This document shows positions 29,824 to 38,560 of a stretch of DNA of 64,000 nucleotides, one piece after another. Position numbers and translations under genes: made by a program. Numbering within the stretch: position 1 is the stretch's first letter; the number at the start of each line of letters is the position of its first letter. The stretch is from Vibrio palustris (GTDB lineage Bacteria; Pseudomonadota; Gammaproteobacteria; Enterobacterales; Vibrionaceae). The notes under the pieces are model-generated. The model saw only the letters and a program-made list of their open reading frames with translations. It was not told where the DNA came from and made no database searches. The stretch is from the NCBI RefSeq assembly GCF_024346995.1, contig NZ_AP024887.1:1-64000 (forward strand), given 5' to 3'.

Positions 29824-31350
29824 ATGGGGTTAGCCATCATACATAGCCGGGCCAGTGTGGGCGTTGAGTCGCCGGTTGTTACCGTTGAAGTACATATCAG
29901 CAATGGTATGCCGGCGTTTACCTTAGTGGGATTACCTGAGACGACCGTCAAAGAATCTCGTGATAGAGTGCGAAGTGCCATTCTTAATTCCGGGTTTGAG
30001 TTTCCAGCCAAGCGTATCACCGTCAATTTAGCCCCCGCAGATTTGCCTAAAGAGGGAGGACGGTTCGATTTACCCATCGCATTAGGTATTCTTGCAGCAT
30101 CGGAACAAATTCCTGCGAGCTTATTGCAGGAGTATGAATTTGTTGGTGAGCTTGCATTGTCCGGCGAGTTAAGACCCGTTAAAGGTATTTTGCCCGCGGC
30201 ATTGGCGGTTAAACGCGCCAAGCGCTGCTTGGTTGTGCCGCATCATAATGGCGATCAAGCAGCACTGGTGGCGGAGGCTAAGCATAAATCAGCACAAACC
30301 TTACTCGAAGTGTGTGCGCAGCTATGCGGTCAAGATCGCCTCTCTCTACACCAAACCCCTTTTATTGCAGAGCCGCCTCCGCAAGGGCGAGATTTACAAG
30401 ATATAATCGGACAGCAACAAGGTAAACGTGCCTTAGAAATTGCTGCCGCCGGCAATCACAATATCTTATTTATTGGACCTCCAGGCACAGGCAAGACCAT
30501 GTTAGCTTCTCGCTTGTGTGATTTATTACCCGAAATGAGCGATGAAGAAGCTATCGAGACCGCTTCGGTTGCTTCGTTGACGCATCAAGAGATTAATCAA
30601 CATAATTGGAAGCAGCGACCATTTCGCTCTCCGCATCACTCGAGTTCTATGGCGGCATTAGTGGGCGGCGGATCGATACCTCGTCCAGGTGAAATATCCT
30701 TGGCTCACAATGGGTTATTATTCCTAGATGAAATGCCCGAGTTTGAGCGTAAGGTGCTTGACTCTTTGCGTGAGCCTTTAGAGTCAGGCGAGATCATTAT
30801 TTCGCGGGCGCAAGGGAAAACGCGTTTTCCTGCTCGTTTTCAACTCGTAGGCGCGCTCAATCCTAGTCCTAGTGGCTTTTATGAGGGCGAAAAGGTAGGG
30901 GCGAACCCTCAAGTCGTTCTGCGCTATTTAGGCCGTTTATCTGGTCCTTTGTTAGATCGTTTTGATATGTCGATAGAAATTCCAGCTTTGCCACAAGGGA
31001 CTTTGGCTCATGGAGGCGACCGTGGTGAGAGTACCACTACGGTTAAGCAACGAGTTTTGCAGGCGAGGCATGTCATGTTAGCGCGCTCAGGTAAGGTTAA
31101 TGCGTTATTGCAAAGCAGGGAAATTGATACTTACTGCTCGTTACAGAAAGCGGATGCTGAGTTTTTAGAAGCCGCTTTACATCGGCTTGGTTTATCGATT
31201 CGCGCGTATCATCGTATTATCAAGGTGGCGCGGACAATTGCCGACTTACAAGGTGTCGCCAATATTGAGCGGGCTCATTTAGCCGAAGCGCTCGGTTATC
31301 GGGCGATGGATAGGTTGTTAAAGCAAATGACGGATCAGGCGATCGACTAG
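29824..31350 (+). CDS. comM: ComM/YifB AAA+ helicase of natural transformation
   Basis: A 508-residue Mg-chelatase-like AAA+ ATPase. The N-terminal Lon-protease-like fold begins MGLAIIHSRASVGVESP. Walker A is GPPGTGKTM, Walker B is LLFLDEMPEF, and SPHHSSSMAALVGGG is the chelatase hallmark. A C-terminal Mg-chelatase domain (LGLSIRAYHRIIKVARTIADL) closes the protein. In V. cholerae, ComM drives branch migration that integrates transforming DNA. It is divergent from the ilv operon, as in other Vibrio. Confidence 0.94.
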   Translation: MGLAIIHSRASVGVESPVVTVEVHISNGMPAFTLVGLPETTVKESRDRVRSAILNSGFEFPAKRITVNLAPADLPKEGGRFDLPIALGILAASEQIPASLLQEYEFVGELALSGELRPVKGILPAALAVKRAKRCLVVPHHNGDQAALVAEAKHKSAQTLLEVCAQLCGQDRLSLHQTPFIAEPPPQGRDLQDIIGQQQGKRALEIAAAGNHNILFIGPPGTGKTMLASRLCDLLPEMSDEEAIETASVASLTHQEINQHNWKQRPFRSPHHSSSMAALVGGGSIPRPGEISLAHNGLLFLDEMPEFERKVLDSLREPLESGEIIISRAQGKTRFPARFQLVGALNPSPSGFYEGEKVGANPQVVLRYLGRLSGPLLDRFDMSIEIPALPQGTLAHGGDRGESTTTVKQRVLQARHVMLARSGKVNALLQSREIDTYCSLQKADAEFLEAALHRLGLSIRAYHRIIKVARTIADLQGVANIERAHLAEALGYRAMDRLLKQMTDQAID

Positions 31351-31434
31351 TTGTCTGACCATGGAAAGAGATATTTCATAAATTGGATTAGTGAGTATAA
31401 TACCCCGCTCTTTTTGTGCGGTTATTGTAACGTT

Positions 31435-32316
31435 ATGCTGACTTATCTTTTGTTATTTATAAATATTTTTCTGGTTACGGTGAATACTGCCGTTAACTCT
31501 TTGTTTATGCTTCTGGTGGCGGTGGTTAAATTATGTTTACCAACCCCTAAACTTAAAGTGTTAGCAACACGTGCCGCAGATAAATCGATGTGGTTATGGG
31601 CGACGATTAATTTGGGCATTCTCAGCTTATCGAACCGAGTCACTTGGGACATCGAAGGCTTAGATGAGCTTAAAAAAGAGGGGTGGTACTTACTGATTAG
31701 CAACCATGTGAGTTGGACCGATATTGTCGTGTTATGTAGCGTGTTTAAAGATCGTATTCCTATGCCGAAGTTTTTTCTAAAACAGCAATTGTTATATGTG
31801 CCCTTCATTGGCATGGCAGGTTGGGCATTGGATATGCCATTTATGCGCCGTTATAGCCGCGCTTATCTATTAAAGCATCCCGAGAAACGCGGTCAGGACT
31901 TAGCCACAACACGCCGTTCTTGTGCGAAGTTTCAATATCACCCGACCACAGTTGTTAACTATGTGGAAGGTACCCGTTTTACTGCGCAAAAACATCAGAA
32001 ATCTCGTGCGACGTATGAGCATTTATTAATGCCTAAAACTGGCGGTATTGCCTATACACTCGCGGCAATGGGTGAACAGTTTGATAAAGTCATCGATGTC
32101 ACGTTAGCGTATCCTGAAAACCGAGCTACACCGTTTAAAGATATGTTGATGGGAAAAATGACACGTATTGTAGTACGTGTCCGTTTATTGCCTGTTGATG
32201 AGCAGGTGATGGGAGATTACTTCCATGACAAGCGTTTTAAGCGTCAGTTTCAGCAATGGTTAGGTCAAGTATGGCAAGATAAAGATGAAGCGTTAAAGCA
32301 GATTAATAAATGCTAA
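31435..32316 (+). CDS. yihG: YihG-type 1-acylglycerol-3-phosphate acyltransferase
   Basis: A 293-residue inner-membrane acyltransferase of the PlsC family. I start it at ATG 31435 (MLTYLLLFINIFLVTVNTAV), which gives the usual N-terminal membrane segments; the upstream TTG frame is not conserved. The H-x4-D catalytic motif is SNHVSWTDIVVL, the phosphate-binding motif is NYVEGTRFT, and DMPFMRRYSRAYLLKHPE is specific to the YihG branch. It puts a fatty acid at the sn-2 position of phospholipids. It is followed by a bidirectional terminator. Confidence 0.9.
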   Translation: MLTYLLLFINIFLVTVNTAVNSLFMLLVAVVKLCLPTPKLKVLATRAADKSMWLWATINLGILSLSNRVTWDIEGLDELKKEGWYLLISNHVSWTDIVVLCSVFKDRIPMPKFFLKQQLLYVPFIGMAGWALDMPFMRRYSRAYLLKHPEKRGQDLATTRRSCAKFQYHPTTVVNYVEGTRFTAQKHQKSRATYEHLLMPKTGGIAYTLAAMGEQFDKVIDVTLAYPENRATPFKDMLMGKMTRIVVRVRLLPVDEQVMGDYFHDKRFKRQFQQWLGQVWQDKDEALKQINKC

Positions 32317-32340
32317 CTTTACTTTAGGCCGAGCAACAAA

Positions 32341-32368
32341 AAAGGGAGTCTAAGACTCCCTTTTTGAT
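32341..32368. terminator. Bidirectional terminator between yihG and dsbA
   Basis: Stem AAAGGGAGTC / GACTCCCTTT with a TAA loop, preceded by an A run and followed by a T run, between the convergent ends of yihG and dsbA. Confidence 0.88.
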
Positions 32369-32396
32369 ATTTAATCTACAAGCCGTATACGGCTCA

Positions 32397-32996
32397 TTAT
32401 TTTTTCAGTAAGTAGTTCACGAGATCATAGAATTGCTGTTCTGATTTGATACTGCCAATTTCAACCAAATACTTGTTGTTCACGACAACGGATGGCACAC
32501 CAGTTAGGCCTTTGTCATCGAAGTCTTTATCAGAGCGACGTGCCATAGAATCAACCGCAAAGCTATTGAAGGCATCATCAAACTTCTTACCGTTGACACC
32601 ATGGTCAACAAACAGTTGCTTAAGCGCTTCAACATTTTTCGGGGGCTGACGGCGTTGATGAATTTGGGCAAACATTACCGGGATCATTTTCTCTTGCACG
32701 CCAAGCACAACCATGGTGTTAAATGCTTTGCTCATGTTAAAGCCCATGTTGCCACCCATGAAAGAAACATGATTTTTATTCAGTTTGACGCCATCAGGCA
32801 AGTGGCTATCTAGTTTAGAAATTATCGGTTCAAAAGCATTACAATGCGGACAGTAAAAAGAAAAAAACTCGACCACACTGGGTTGGCTTGAGTGAGTTTG
32901 GTCTAAAACCTTATAGTTTTCCCCTTGTTTAAATTGCGCTGCGTGAGCCGATAAGCTCAGTAGTAGGGTTGCAGCTAGTGCAATCAGTTTTTTCAT
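32397..32996 (-). CDS. dsbA: Thiol:disulfide interchange protein DsbA
   Basis: A 199-residue periplasmic oxidase that introduces disulfides into exported proteins. A signal peptide of 19 residues ([19 protein letters not shown]) is followed by the thioredoxin-fold active site C49-P-H-C52 in FYCPHCNAF. The cis-proline segment [13 protein letters not shown] is present. In V. cholerae the orthologue is TcpG, needed for toxin and pilus assembly. It is second in the leftward srkA-dsbA unit. Confidence 0.96.
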   Translation of the reverse strand: MKKLIALAATLLLSLSAHAAQFKQGENYKVLDQTHSSQPSVVEFFSFYCPHCNAFEPIISKLDSHLPDGVKLNKNHVSFMGGNMGFNMSKAFNTMVVLGVQEKMIPVMFAQIHQRRQPPKNVEALKQLFVDHGVNGKKFDDAFNSFAVDSMARRSDKDFDDKGLTGVPSVVVNNKYLVEIGSIKSEQQFYDLVNYLLKK

Positions 32997-33026
32997 TGTT
33001 CACTCCGTGTAGTTAATCAGGCGGTG

Positions 33027-34025
33027 TTACCATTGTGGCATTTGCGGTATTAATGATAATGATGGTTCTGATAATGCCGCAATTTGCTCTTTAAAGGCAA
33101 GGATTTGGTTCTCCCAATATTTGGCATCATTAAACCAAGGGAAGGCGAGAGGGAAAGCGGGATCACCCCAGCGCTTTGCAAGCCAAGCCATATAATTGAC
33201 CATCCGTAGACCACGTAAAGGTTCAATTAGTTTCAATTGGTTCATATCAAAATCACAAAACTCTTGATATCCCTCTAAAATAATATCCAACTGAATGATT
33301 TTTTCTTGGCGATCACCACTAAGCAACATCCATAAATCTTGTACAGCAGGGCCATTTCGCGCATCATCTAAATCCACAAACATGGGGCCATCGCGCCATA
33401 AAATATTGCCTGGGTGGCAATCGCCATGTAAGCGAATCGGCGTAAACGCATCGGACCAATGTGCATCAAGTTCTTTGATTAGTGTATCCAAGTCGCTAAA
33501 AAAAGTGTTCTGTAGGTAACTCGGGATAAAGTTGGCGTTCTCAAGCTGCTTCCTAGGTTGATGAACATATTCTTCGAGCCCCAAACTAGGGCGATGTTGA
33601 AAGGTTTGGCTGCCCGCCACTTGGTGTATGCGCCCCAAAAAGCGGCCGACGCCTTCTAATTGCGATTCATTATCCACTTCAAATTGTCGCCCGCCGACGC
33701 TCGGAAACACGGTGAAGCGGAATCCTGCATAGTGATGGAGGGTCTCACCATTGATGATACAAGGGGCGGCTAAAGGGATCTCATGCTCAACGAGTTGTTG
33801 CGAAAATTGATGTTCTTCGAGAATTTGTTGATTAGACCAACGTTGGGGACGATAAAATTTCACTACATAGCGTTGACGTGCTTCGTCGGTAAATTGATAA
33901 ACGCGATTTTCGTAGCTATTGAGAGGTAATAAGCCAGACTCTGGGCGAATGCCAATGCTGGCTAAGGCATTCCACATACAATCGGGAGTAAGGGAATCAA
34001 AGTGAAACGTTGCTGATTGAGTCAT
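33027..34025 (-). CDS. srkA: Stress response kinase A
   Basis: A 332-residue serine/threonine kinase of the YihE/RdoA type in the choline-kinase-like fold. It counters Cpx- and stress-induced cell death in E. coli. Start ATG 34023-34025 (MTQSATFHFDSLTPDCMW) matches the family; 25 upstream codons are unconserved. The substrate loop is ENRVYQF, the catalytic loop HGDCHPGNILW and the metal motif VDLDDARNGP. The srkA-dsbA pairing (gap 30 bases) is the same as in E. coli. Confidence 0.93.
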   Translation of the reverse strand: MTQSATFHFDSLTPDCMWNALASIGIRPESGLLPLNSYENRVYQFTDEARQRYVVKFYRPQRWSNQQILEEHQFSQQLVEHEIPLAAPCIINGETLHHYAGFRFTVFPSVGGRQFEVDNESQLEGVGRFLGRIHQVAGSQTFQHRPSLGLEEYVHQPRKQLENANFIPSYLQNTFFSDLDTLIKELDAHWSDAFTPIRLHGDCHPGNILWRDGPMFVDLDDARNGPAVQDLWMLLSGDRQEKIIQLDIILEGYQEFCDFDMNQLKLIEPLRGLRMVNYMAWLAKRWGDPAFPLAFPWFNDAKYWENQILAFKEQIAALSEPSLSLIPQMPQW

Positions 34026-34145
34026 AGGTGTATACCAAATACGATGAGTACTCGGTTCATTGTACCTAGGTGAATGCGATATTGCTTGCAGAGTTTTCAT
34101 GCTATTTGCTTAGCAACGTTATCACCTTTTAGCTTGGTGTAGCGA

Positions 34146-34412
34146 TCACTCTATAATGCCGCGAGCACGTAAAATAGCGGTTTTAAAATCGTCTTCGTAG
34201 TCTTTTTGTAACCCGGGTATCGCCGCATTTTTATCTTGGTGGCGCATTTTTAAATGGTAAATCAAAACATCGTCACTCAGTTCTGCAAATGGTTTCTCCC
34301 AGCCCGCTTCTTTGGCTAGCGTCATAAGAAATTCGACTAAACTTTGCTCTGATGCTCGGTTCCATTCAGGTTCCAGTAGCTCTAGTAATTCTTCAACACG
34401 GTGACATGCCAT
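34146..34412 (-). CDS. yihD: YihD family protein (DUF1040)
   Basis: An 88-residue cytoplasmic protein of unknown function. Start ATG 34410-34412 gives MACHRVEELLELLEPEWN, matching E. coli YihD in length (89). The conserved end is DDVLIYHLKMRHQDKNAAIPG and QKDYEDDFKTAILRARG. It precedes srkA on the same strand by 120 bases, as in E. coli where yihD lies by srkA. Confidence 0.9.
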   Translation of the reverse strand: MACHRVEELLELLEPEWNRASEQSLVEFLMTLAKEAGWEKPFAELSDDVLIYHLKMRHQDKNAAIPGLQKDYEDDFKTAILRARGIIE

Positions 34413-34489
34413 GATAAATCCCACACTCTTTGTAATGTTTAATCTATAACCTAACAAAATGTAAGGGAGATCACCAACACTGAAAAAAG

Positions 34490-34517
34490 AAAAAGCGCAG
34501 AATAACTGCGCTTTTTT
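34490..34517 (-). terminator. Terminator downstream of the 60-codon basic ORF
   Basis: Stem AAAAAGCGCAG / CTGCGCTTTTTT with an AATAA loop. T runs follow on both strands (A run at 34483-34494 on the left). It lies just past the stop codon of the leftward 34522-34704 frame and upstream of yihD. Confidence 0.85.
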
Positions 34518-34521
34518 ATCT

Positions 34522-34704
34522 TTATGCTGCTTTTACAGCATCAGTTGTTTTGGCGTTGCTAGTGGTACTGGTATAAAGCGTTCTTTCTACCGGTGTTGCT
34601 GTTCTCGGTGTCGATTTCTTCGCCGCTCCTGGGTAAGCAAAGCCGTTTCTACGGCGTGAAGCACTGCGGTTTGGCTGAGAAAATCTGACGGTTGCTGGTC
34701 GCAT
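34522..34704 (-). CDS. Small basic protein of unknown function
   Basis: A 60-codon frame encoding a protein rich in Arg, Lys, Ser, Thr and Pro, with RSASRRRNGFAYPGAAKKS near the middle. There is no signal peptide or membrane segment. It starts with ATG after CTCAGGCAACACA and stops six bases before a rho-independent terminator in the same direction, which supports real transcription. I do not recognise a family. The composition suggests nucleic-acid binding, but this is only an impression. Bases 34705-34994 upstream look non-coding. Confidence 0.5.
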   Translation of the reverse strand: MRPATVRFSQPNRSASRRRNGFAYPGAAKKSTPRTATPVERTLYTSTTSNAKTTDAVKAA

Positions 34705-34902
34705 TGTGTTGCCTGAGTTTTAGACGGTCCTTTGCCGAAGAATGACCTAAACAATCATGAGTTCATTGATCTTAAGTGTGATCAGTTCGCTCTAACTGGC
34801 GTATGCCGTTCCAAATTAATTGCCTAGGATGTGATATGCATCATATCTAAAATAAAGAGTATCACTTTGCTTTAAATAGGTCGATATCTAACCAATTAAA
34901 TT

Positions 34903-34919
34903 TATACTAAGGGAGTATA
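34903..34919. promoter_or_regulatory. Palindrome upstream of spo0M
   Basis: TATACT-AAGGG-AGTATA is a perfect inverted repeat about 75 bases before the spo0M start codon, in the 290-base non-coding gap. It could be an operator or simple AT-rich structure. Confidence 0.3.
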
Positions 34920-34994
34920 ACATTGCGAGATTAAATTGAATTTGGCAGTTAATTATCGGTAATATGGATAAAATCCATAGTGTAGGAGGTCCTG

Positions 34995-35810
34995 ATGTCC
35001 TTATTTAAAAAGACATTATCTAACCTTGGTATTGGTGATGCAAAAGTAGATGCTGAAGTCACGGGGAACGTGCTCCTCCCAGGACAAAACAACACGATGA
35101 TAATCCACCTCTATGGCGGGGCACACGTGCAGCGTATTGAGCGAGTTGAGGTGAATTTACAATGTCGTTATTGGTCTGAAACGGCAATACCGCCGGTTGA
35201 TGATGAAGCGCTTGAGCCCATTGCGCCTAAACGTTACGAAAGTTGGTCCCCGCTATTTGAGTGGCAACATAATACGCCTTTTGAAATCGGTTCGGGTCAG
35301 CGTCATGATTTGTCCATTGATGTCATGGTGCCTTGGAATACACCGGTAACGATTGATGATGCTAAATTATGGCTTGAGATCACTATTGTGGATACTAATG
35401 GCAAGAAGACGATTGAATACCAATCCTTGACGGTACGCCCTGAGTCTTTAATGGATACGGTATTAACGAGTTTAGAGTCGAACGGATTTCGTTTACGGCA
35501 AGTAAAGTGTGAAGCGCTCGATGGCTTTATTTCGCCATACGCGCAAACCTTTGAGTGGGTTCCTGTTGATGGTCCTTTTCATGGTTGCCTAAGAGAACTG
35601 ACAGTATTGATGTATCGTGAGCAAGATCATCTAAAGCTCTGGTTTGATGTTGATCGCCGCCAACGTGGTGAGTTGGATATGTTAGCAAGTGCAGTGGTGA
35701 AAGGGCGCTATTTACATTATTTGTGTTTTCACGAAGGGCTTGCTGACTCGGATATTGTGACGCAATTGAATGCTGTATTAGAACAGTGTGAAAGTGAGAT
35801 TGCTTATTAG
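34995..35810 (+). CDS. Spo0M-family sporulation-control-like protein
   Basis: A 271-residue arrestin-like beta-sandwich protein of the Spo0M family (COG4326). It begins MSLFKKTLSNLGIGDAKVDAEV, the characteristic start, followed by LLPGQNNTMIIHLYGGAHVQ. The function in non-sporulating bacteria is unknown; the B. subtilis member influences sporulation and cell shape. The ribosome site TAGGAGGT is strong. It is a separate rightward gene. Confidence 0.88.
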   Translation: MSLFKKTLSNLGIGDAKVDAEVTGNVLLPGQNNTMIIHLYGGAHVQRIERVEVNLQCRYWSETAIPPVDDEALEPIAPKRYESWSPLFEWQHNTPFEIGSGQRHDLSIDVMVPWNTPVTIDDAKLWLEITIVDTNGKKTIEYQSLTVRPESLMDTVLTSLESNGFRLRQVKCEALDGFISPYAQTFEWVPVDGPFHGCLRELTVLMYREQDHLKLWFDVDRRQRGELDMLASAVVKGRYLHYLCFHEGLADSDIVTQLNAVLEQCESEIAY

Positions 35811-35890
35811 TTGAACTATTTTCAGCTTACAAGTGTATGCTCAATGTGACATACTGCCGGACAGAATAGGAAGATAAACCGGAGATACGT

Positions 35891-36532
35891 ATGTCACAAA
35901 GTTATAGTCAAAAAGAAGAAGTGGCGAACGCAGTGAGTCATGGGCTGGGATGCTTACTTGGATTGGTTGGCTTAGTGTTATTGTTATTGAAAGCACAAGA
36001 CCTCGGTGCCGATCGTTTAACTTTCATTAGTTTTGCGGTGTACGGAAGCAGTATCATCGCCTTATTTCTCGCCTCAACGCTCTATCATTCGATCGGCGCT
36101 CCCAAACTTAAGCGTTGGCTAAAAACGTTTGATCACTGTGCGATTTATTTGCTGATTGCGGGAAGTTATACGCCATTTCTACTTGTCGGTTTACGTACCC
36201 CGTTAGCTTTCTGGCTTATGGGAATCATTTGGGCAATTGCGCTGCTTGGCATCATTATGAAAGTGGCGTTTGTGTATCGCTTTAAACGGTTTTCACTGTA
36301 CTCGTACTTGATTATGGGGTGGCTATCCTTGATCGTGGTATATCAATTAGCGATGCATGTTGATATGCGAGGATTGGTTTTGCTGGCGTTAGGGGGCGTG
36401 GTCTATTCTCTTGGTGTGATTTTCTATGTAGCAAAACGCATCCCGTACAATCATGCGATTTGGCATGGGTTTGTGCTAGGTGGGTGCGTTTGCCATTTTC
36501 TTGGTATTTATCTCTATATTCAGCCGTTATAA
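35891..36532 (+). CDS. trhA: TrhA/hemolysin III family membrane protein
   Basis: A 213-residue protein with seven predicted helices of the PAQR/HlyIII family. The signature [22 protein letters not shown] and the metal-binding [16 protein letters not shown] region are present. E. coli TrhA (YqfA) maintains membrane fluidity, so a direct haemolytic role should not be assumed. It ends four bases before the convergent DUF3157 gene, with no terminator visible between them. Confidence 0.92.
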   Translation: MSQSYSQKEEVANAVSHGLGCLLGLVGLVLLLLKAQDLGADRLTFISFAVYGSSIIALFLASTLYHSIGAPKLKRWLKTFDHCAIYLLIAGSYTPFLLVGLRTPLAFWLMGIIWAIALLGIIMKVAFVYRFKRFSLYSYLIMGWLSLIVVYQLAMHVDMRGLVLLALGGVVYSLGVIFYVAKRIPYNHAIWHGFVLGGCVCHFLGIYLYIQPL

Positions 36533-36536
36533 ATAA

Positions 36537-37088
36537 CTAGCGCAGTTCAATGTCGCTAATCTCTGCTTGTATGCTGTGGTATTGATCTGCTGCGACATCA
36601 ATGTTGAGTGGCTTGCCTGCATGTGACGAGGCTGGGCGTAAATAAGTTGAGCCCATACGTTTAATGGATTGCCATATTACTTGGGTTCCAGACTGTACCG
36701 ATTTAGCTTGTTTATCAAGAATTCGCCATTTTAGCGTCACCTTAATCACTGATTGCTGGCTTTGATTTGTCAGTGCGGTTGGAATGGTTAAAGTGCCATC
36801 TTGATAAGTAGGTGATCCTAAGACGACATCAATATCTGAGCGTGTCAGCTCCAATAAAGGCATGTTACTACTGGTATCAATGGTGGTGTGTACCATTTTA
36901 TGCTTGATTACCGGTGATGCCGATAGCCTTGTTGGGGCGTCTGTATTCTGGCTATTATCACTTGTTACGTATTGCCATGTGAAGTCACGCTTAAGTTGTA
37001 CCTGACGACCATCTGGCAGCGTGACAATTTGTGCAGCAGATGCAAGGCCGCTCCATACAATGAGACAACACACAATCAGTGGTTTCAT
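36537..37088 (-). CDS. DUF3157-family exported protein
   Basis: A 183-residue secreted or periplasmic protein. Start ATG 37086-37088 (MKPLIVCCLIVWSGLASAA) follows AAGGATGATG and gives a clear signal peptide; the longer open frame has no support. QIVTLPDGRQVQLKRDFTWQYV is the motif by which I place it in DUF3157, a Vibrio-enriched family of unknown role. It follows trkH by 14 bases on the same strand, implying co-transcription. Confidence 0.75.
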   Translation of the reverse strand: MKPLIVCCLIVWSGLASAAQIVTLPDGRQVQLKRDFTWQYVTSDNSQNTDAPTRLSASPVIKHKMVHTTIDTSSNMPLLELTRSDIDVVLGSPTYQDGTLTIPTALTNQSQQSVIKVTLKWRILDKQAKSVQSGTQVIWQSIKRMGSTYLRPASSHAGKPLNIDVAADQYHSIQAEISDIELR

Positions 37089-37102
37089 AAACATCATCCT
37101 TC

Positions 37103-38548
37103 TTATCGGCGCCAAAATGCAGGAAAAAAGAGTACTAAAATAGTCAAAATTTCTAATCTGCCCATTAACATACCAAAGCTGAGTACCCATTTAGCCGTAT
37201 CTGGTAAAGGCGCAAAGTTACCTGTAGGTCCAATAATATCTCCCATACCTGGGCCCACGTTGGCAACCGCAGTTATCGACCCGGAAATACTGGTGATAGG
37301 ATCAAGCCCCATTGATGAAAGCGTCGCCGCAATAACAATAATGGTAATAATAAAGGTAATTCCGAAAGCGACCACAGAACGTACGATGTCTTCATTGACG
37401 GGACGTTGGTTGTAGCGTTGTACAAACACCCCAGATGGGTGAATAAGATTCATCATTTGTTTTTTTAGCAGCGCCATGGCGATTTGAAAACGGAAGATTT
37501 TAATGCCGCCGGCGGTAGAGCCAGAGCAAGCGCCGCTCATCATTAAAAAGATAAATAAGGTACTAGGTAGTGCTCCCCAAGCAGTAAAATCATCTAAACC
37601 GAACCCAGTGGTGGTCACTACTGAAACGATGTTGAACATAGAAACACGTAGTGCATCAATGAAAGCATAGTGATTATTAAGGTGTAGCCACACCGCAATG
37701 GTGAGGCTGGCGATAATGAACAACCAAAAGAAACCACGTACTTGGGCATCACGAACAATATCCATCGGACGACGTTTATTGACCGAGGAGACCAGTAAGA
37801 GAAAAGGGAGCCCGCCTAAAAACATGAATACAATCGCGACCCAGTGCGTGCCTTTAGAAAAATGGTTCATTGAGCCATCAGACGTTGAATATCCCCCAGT
37901 CGATAAAGTGGTAAATGCATGGTTGATAGCTTCAAAAGCTGTCATGCCTGTCACCATATAACCAAGAATACACAGTACGGTTAACACTAAATAAACGGAA
38001 ACAATATTCTTAGCTACCGTTTTAGCTCGTGGACTGCTTTTATCTGACCAGTCTGAAGATTCGGTTTGGAATAGTTTCATACCACCGACATTGAGCATCG
38101 GCAATACGGCTACCGCCATCACGATAAATCCGACGCCACCTAGCCATTGCAATAAAGAACGCCACAGTAAAATACTTGGCGCCATGGTATCTAATCCACT
38201 TAATACGGTAGAGCCCGTTGTGGTGATCCCTGACATGGTTTCAAAATAGGCGTCGGTAAAACTGATGTGGTTGATAAACACAAAAGGTAACGCGGCGAAT
38301 ACACTGGCTATGCTCCATACTAAACTGGTGATTAAGAACATATCGCGCACATTAAGGCGAAAGTTTTTGGTTCTGCCGAGCGTTAAGAAAGCAAAAGCCG
38401 CTATATGAGTAATCACAATGGCTTGGGCGAAAGAAAGAAATCCCCCCGTACCAGTAAAAAATGCCACCAAAGCGGGCACATACATAAACATCGCGAGTTT
38501 AGATAAGACTAACCCGAGAACAAATAATATGGGGCGCAAATTTAGCAT
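37103..38548 (-). CDS. trkH: Potassium uptake protein TrkH
   Basis: A 481-residue K+-translocating subunit with four M-P-M repeats. Filter regions are visible in TMSGITTTGSTVLSG, FTTLSTGGYSTSDG, VVTTTGFGLDDF and SGSITAVANVGPGMG. Length matches TrkH (483). It follows trkA by 12 bases, placing both parts of the transporter in one transcript. Confidence 0.96.
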   Translation of the reverse strand: MLNLRPILFVLGLVLSKLAMFMYVPALVAFFTGTGGFLSFAQAIVITHIAAFAFLTLGRTKNFRLNVRDMFLITSLVWSIASVFAALPFVFINHISFTDAYFETMSGITTTGSTVLSGLDTMAPSILLWRSLLQWLGGVGFIVMAVAVLPMLNVGGMKLFQTESSDWSDKSSPRAKTVAKNIVSVYLVLTVLCILGYMVTGMTAFEAINHAFTTLSTGGYSTSDGSMNHFSKGTHWVAIVFMFLGGLPFLLLVSSVNKRRPMDIVRDAQVRGFFWLFIIASLTIAVWLHLNNHYAFIDALRVSMFNIVSVVTTTGFGLDDFTAWGALPSTLFIFLMMSGACSGSTAGGIKIFRFQIAMALLKKQMMNLIHPSGVFVQRYNQRPVNEDIVRSVVAFGITFIITIIVIAATLSSMGLDPITSISGSITAVANVGPGMGDIIGPTGNFAPLPDTAKWVLSFGMLMGRLEILTILVLFFPAFWRR

Positions 38549-38560
38549 GACGCCAATAAC

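Noticed and set aside
34026-34100. Extended N termini for srkA, avtA, ilvA, ilvM, yihD, yrdA, yihG, DUF3157 and hemF
   Set aside because: In each case the conserved family start lies further downstream with a better ribosome site or length match.
35891-36532. Labelling trhA as a haemolysin virulence factor
   Set aside because: The family name is historical; the E. coli member regulates membrane fluidity.
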